Assembly (NCBI GenBank): GCA_026416655.1
Contig: JAOAES010000280.1
Location: 1 to 5,901, forward strand
Direction: 5' to 3'
Source of the DNA: Fimbriimonadales bacterium
GTDB taxonomy: Bacteria; Armatimonadota; Fimbriimonadia; Fimbriimonadales; GBS-DC
Length of the DNA: 5,901 nt
In this document: in pieces, positions 5,243 through 5,901 of the stretch
How the letters are laid out: every line of letters begins with the position of its first letter
Position numbering within the stretch: position 1 is the first letter of the stretch
Program-made: the position numbers and the translations under genes
Notes under the pieces: generated by a model
Told to the model about the DNA's origin: nothing
What the model saw: only the letters and a program-made list of their open reading frames with translations
Database searches by the model: none

Positions 5243-5901
5243 ATGTTTAAGGCATTAGCACGGTTCTGGAGATACTTAGTCGCGTGGGTGACGGGCAAGG
5301 TGGAGCAGCTCGAAGACCCTGAAGTGCTGCTGGATCAGGCGCGACGCGAGATGCAGGAGACCCTCGCGCGCAACCGTGAGCGAGCGATTCAGGCGATTAC
5401 GCAGAAGAACATGCTGCAGGCGGAGGTCGAGAAACTGGAGCGCACCGTGCGCGATTTAGAGCGCAAAGCGGAACTCGCCCTGCAGCAGGGCAAGCGCGAC
5501 CTCGCCTTGCAAATCGTGCGCGAGAAAAAGGCGCAGGAAGGCGCATTAGAAACCATGCGCGCCTCGCTTCAGCAAGCCATCGAGACGGTGGAGTCGATTA
5601 AGACCGCTATTCGGCGTCAGGAAGAGGAGGTGCGCGTGAAGACCGCGCAGGCGCTGGCGATGAAGGCGCGCTGGAAACAGGCGCAGATTCAGACCGCCAT
5701 CAACAAGGCGCTGGAGGGCATCTCCGTCGAGAATATCGAATCGAGCTGGTCAGCGGCGGAGCAGCGCATCCAGCGCGCGGAGGCGGAAGCCTCCGCCCGT
5801 CAGGAGATGGCGGCGCAGAGCCTGCAGGGACGCATCGCCGCCTTGCAGGACGCTCAGATCGACACGGAAGCAGAAGAAGAACTGGCGCGTATCGAGCAGC
5901 G
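5243..5901 (+). CDS. pspA: PspA/IM30 (Vipp1) family membrane-remodelling protein, 3' end beyond window
   Basis: Peripheral inner-membrane protein of the bacterial ESCRT-III superfamily. Relatives form rods or rings that bind stressed membranes, limit proton leakage and, in some bacteria, restrain the PspF regulator. 219 codons are visible without a stop; family members are usually 220-260 residues, so little is missing. The sequence shows an N-terminal amphipathic helix rich in aromatics (MFKALARFWRYLVAWVTGKV, 1-20), the hallmark EDPEVLLDQ (24-32), then almost continuous charged coiled coil, including QQGKRDLALQIVREKK (81-96) and the conserved later helix around VENIESSWSAAEQRI (162-176). No other psp genes (pspB, pspC, pspF) are visible. 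It is called PspA-like rather than Vipp1, because the C-terminal extension that separates them is outside the window. Its own promoter-like box suggests transcription separate from metG. Confidence 0.92.
   Translation, partial: MFKALARFWRYLVAWVTGKVEQLEDPEVLLDQARREMQETLARNRERAIQAITQKNMLQAEVEKLERTVRDLERKAELALQQGKRDLALQIVREKKAQEGALETMRASLQQAIETVESIKTAIRRQEEEVRVKTAQALAMKARWKQAQIQTAINKALEGISVENIESSWSAAEQRIQRAEAEASARQEMAAQSLQGRIAALQDAQIDTEAEEELARIEQ

Overview
The window looks like GC-rich bacterial chromosome. No gene fixes the phylum. The one-zinc MetRS with an appended tRNA-binding domain, a PyrR regulator and apparently leaderless promoters would fit a lineage such as Armatimonadota or another Deinococcus/Chloroflexi-like, possibly thermophilic, group; this is a weak inference. 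No rRNA, tRNA, CRISPR array or insertion sequence was seen.

Layout. Left, minus strand (1-2052): a 3'-truncated pyrR (1-452), preceded in transcription order by a short unidentified ORF (482-673) and a DNA methyltransferase gene (719-2052). The methyltransferase is split by a one-base frameshift at an A-run near 1445-1447. The methyltransferase stretch looks more AT-rich than its neighbours, as expected of an acquired restriction-modification gene. A divergent intergenic region (2053-2195) separates this block from the plus-strand genes. Right, plus strand: a membrane-anchored alpha/beta hydrolase (2196-3161), a methionyl-tRNA synthetase with C-terminal tRNA-binding domain (metG, 3194-5185), and a PspA/IM30 membrane-remodelling protein that runs off the right edge (5243-5901).

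How they relate. The genes do not form one pathway: pyrimidine regulation (PyrR), DNA modification (methyltransferase, perhaps with an endonuclease remnant), a lipase/esterase-like hydrolase, translation (MetRS) and envelope stress or membrane repair (PspA). The hydrolase and metG are close enough to be co-transcribed, but metG and pspA each seem to have their own promoter.

Most notable points. (1) A shared GGTAnAnT element lies just upstream of all five main genes, often so close to the ATG that the mRNA would be leaderless. (2) The metG linker carries a strong internal Shine-Dalgarno plus in-frame ATG that could yield a free tRNA-binding domain. (3) That same linker is built of 36-bp tandem repeats with perfect palindromes, suggesting a translated former intergenic region. 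(4) The methyltransferase frameshift can be placed to within a base or two, followed by an in-frame ORF that may be the stub of a cognate restriction enzyme.
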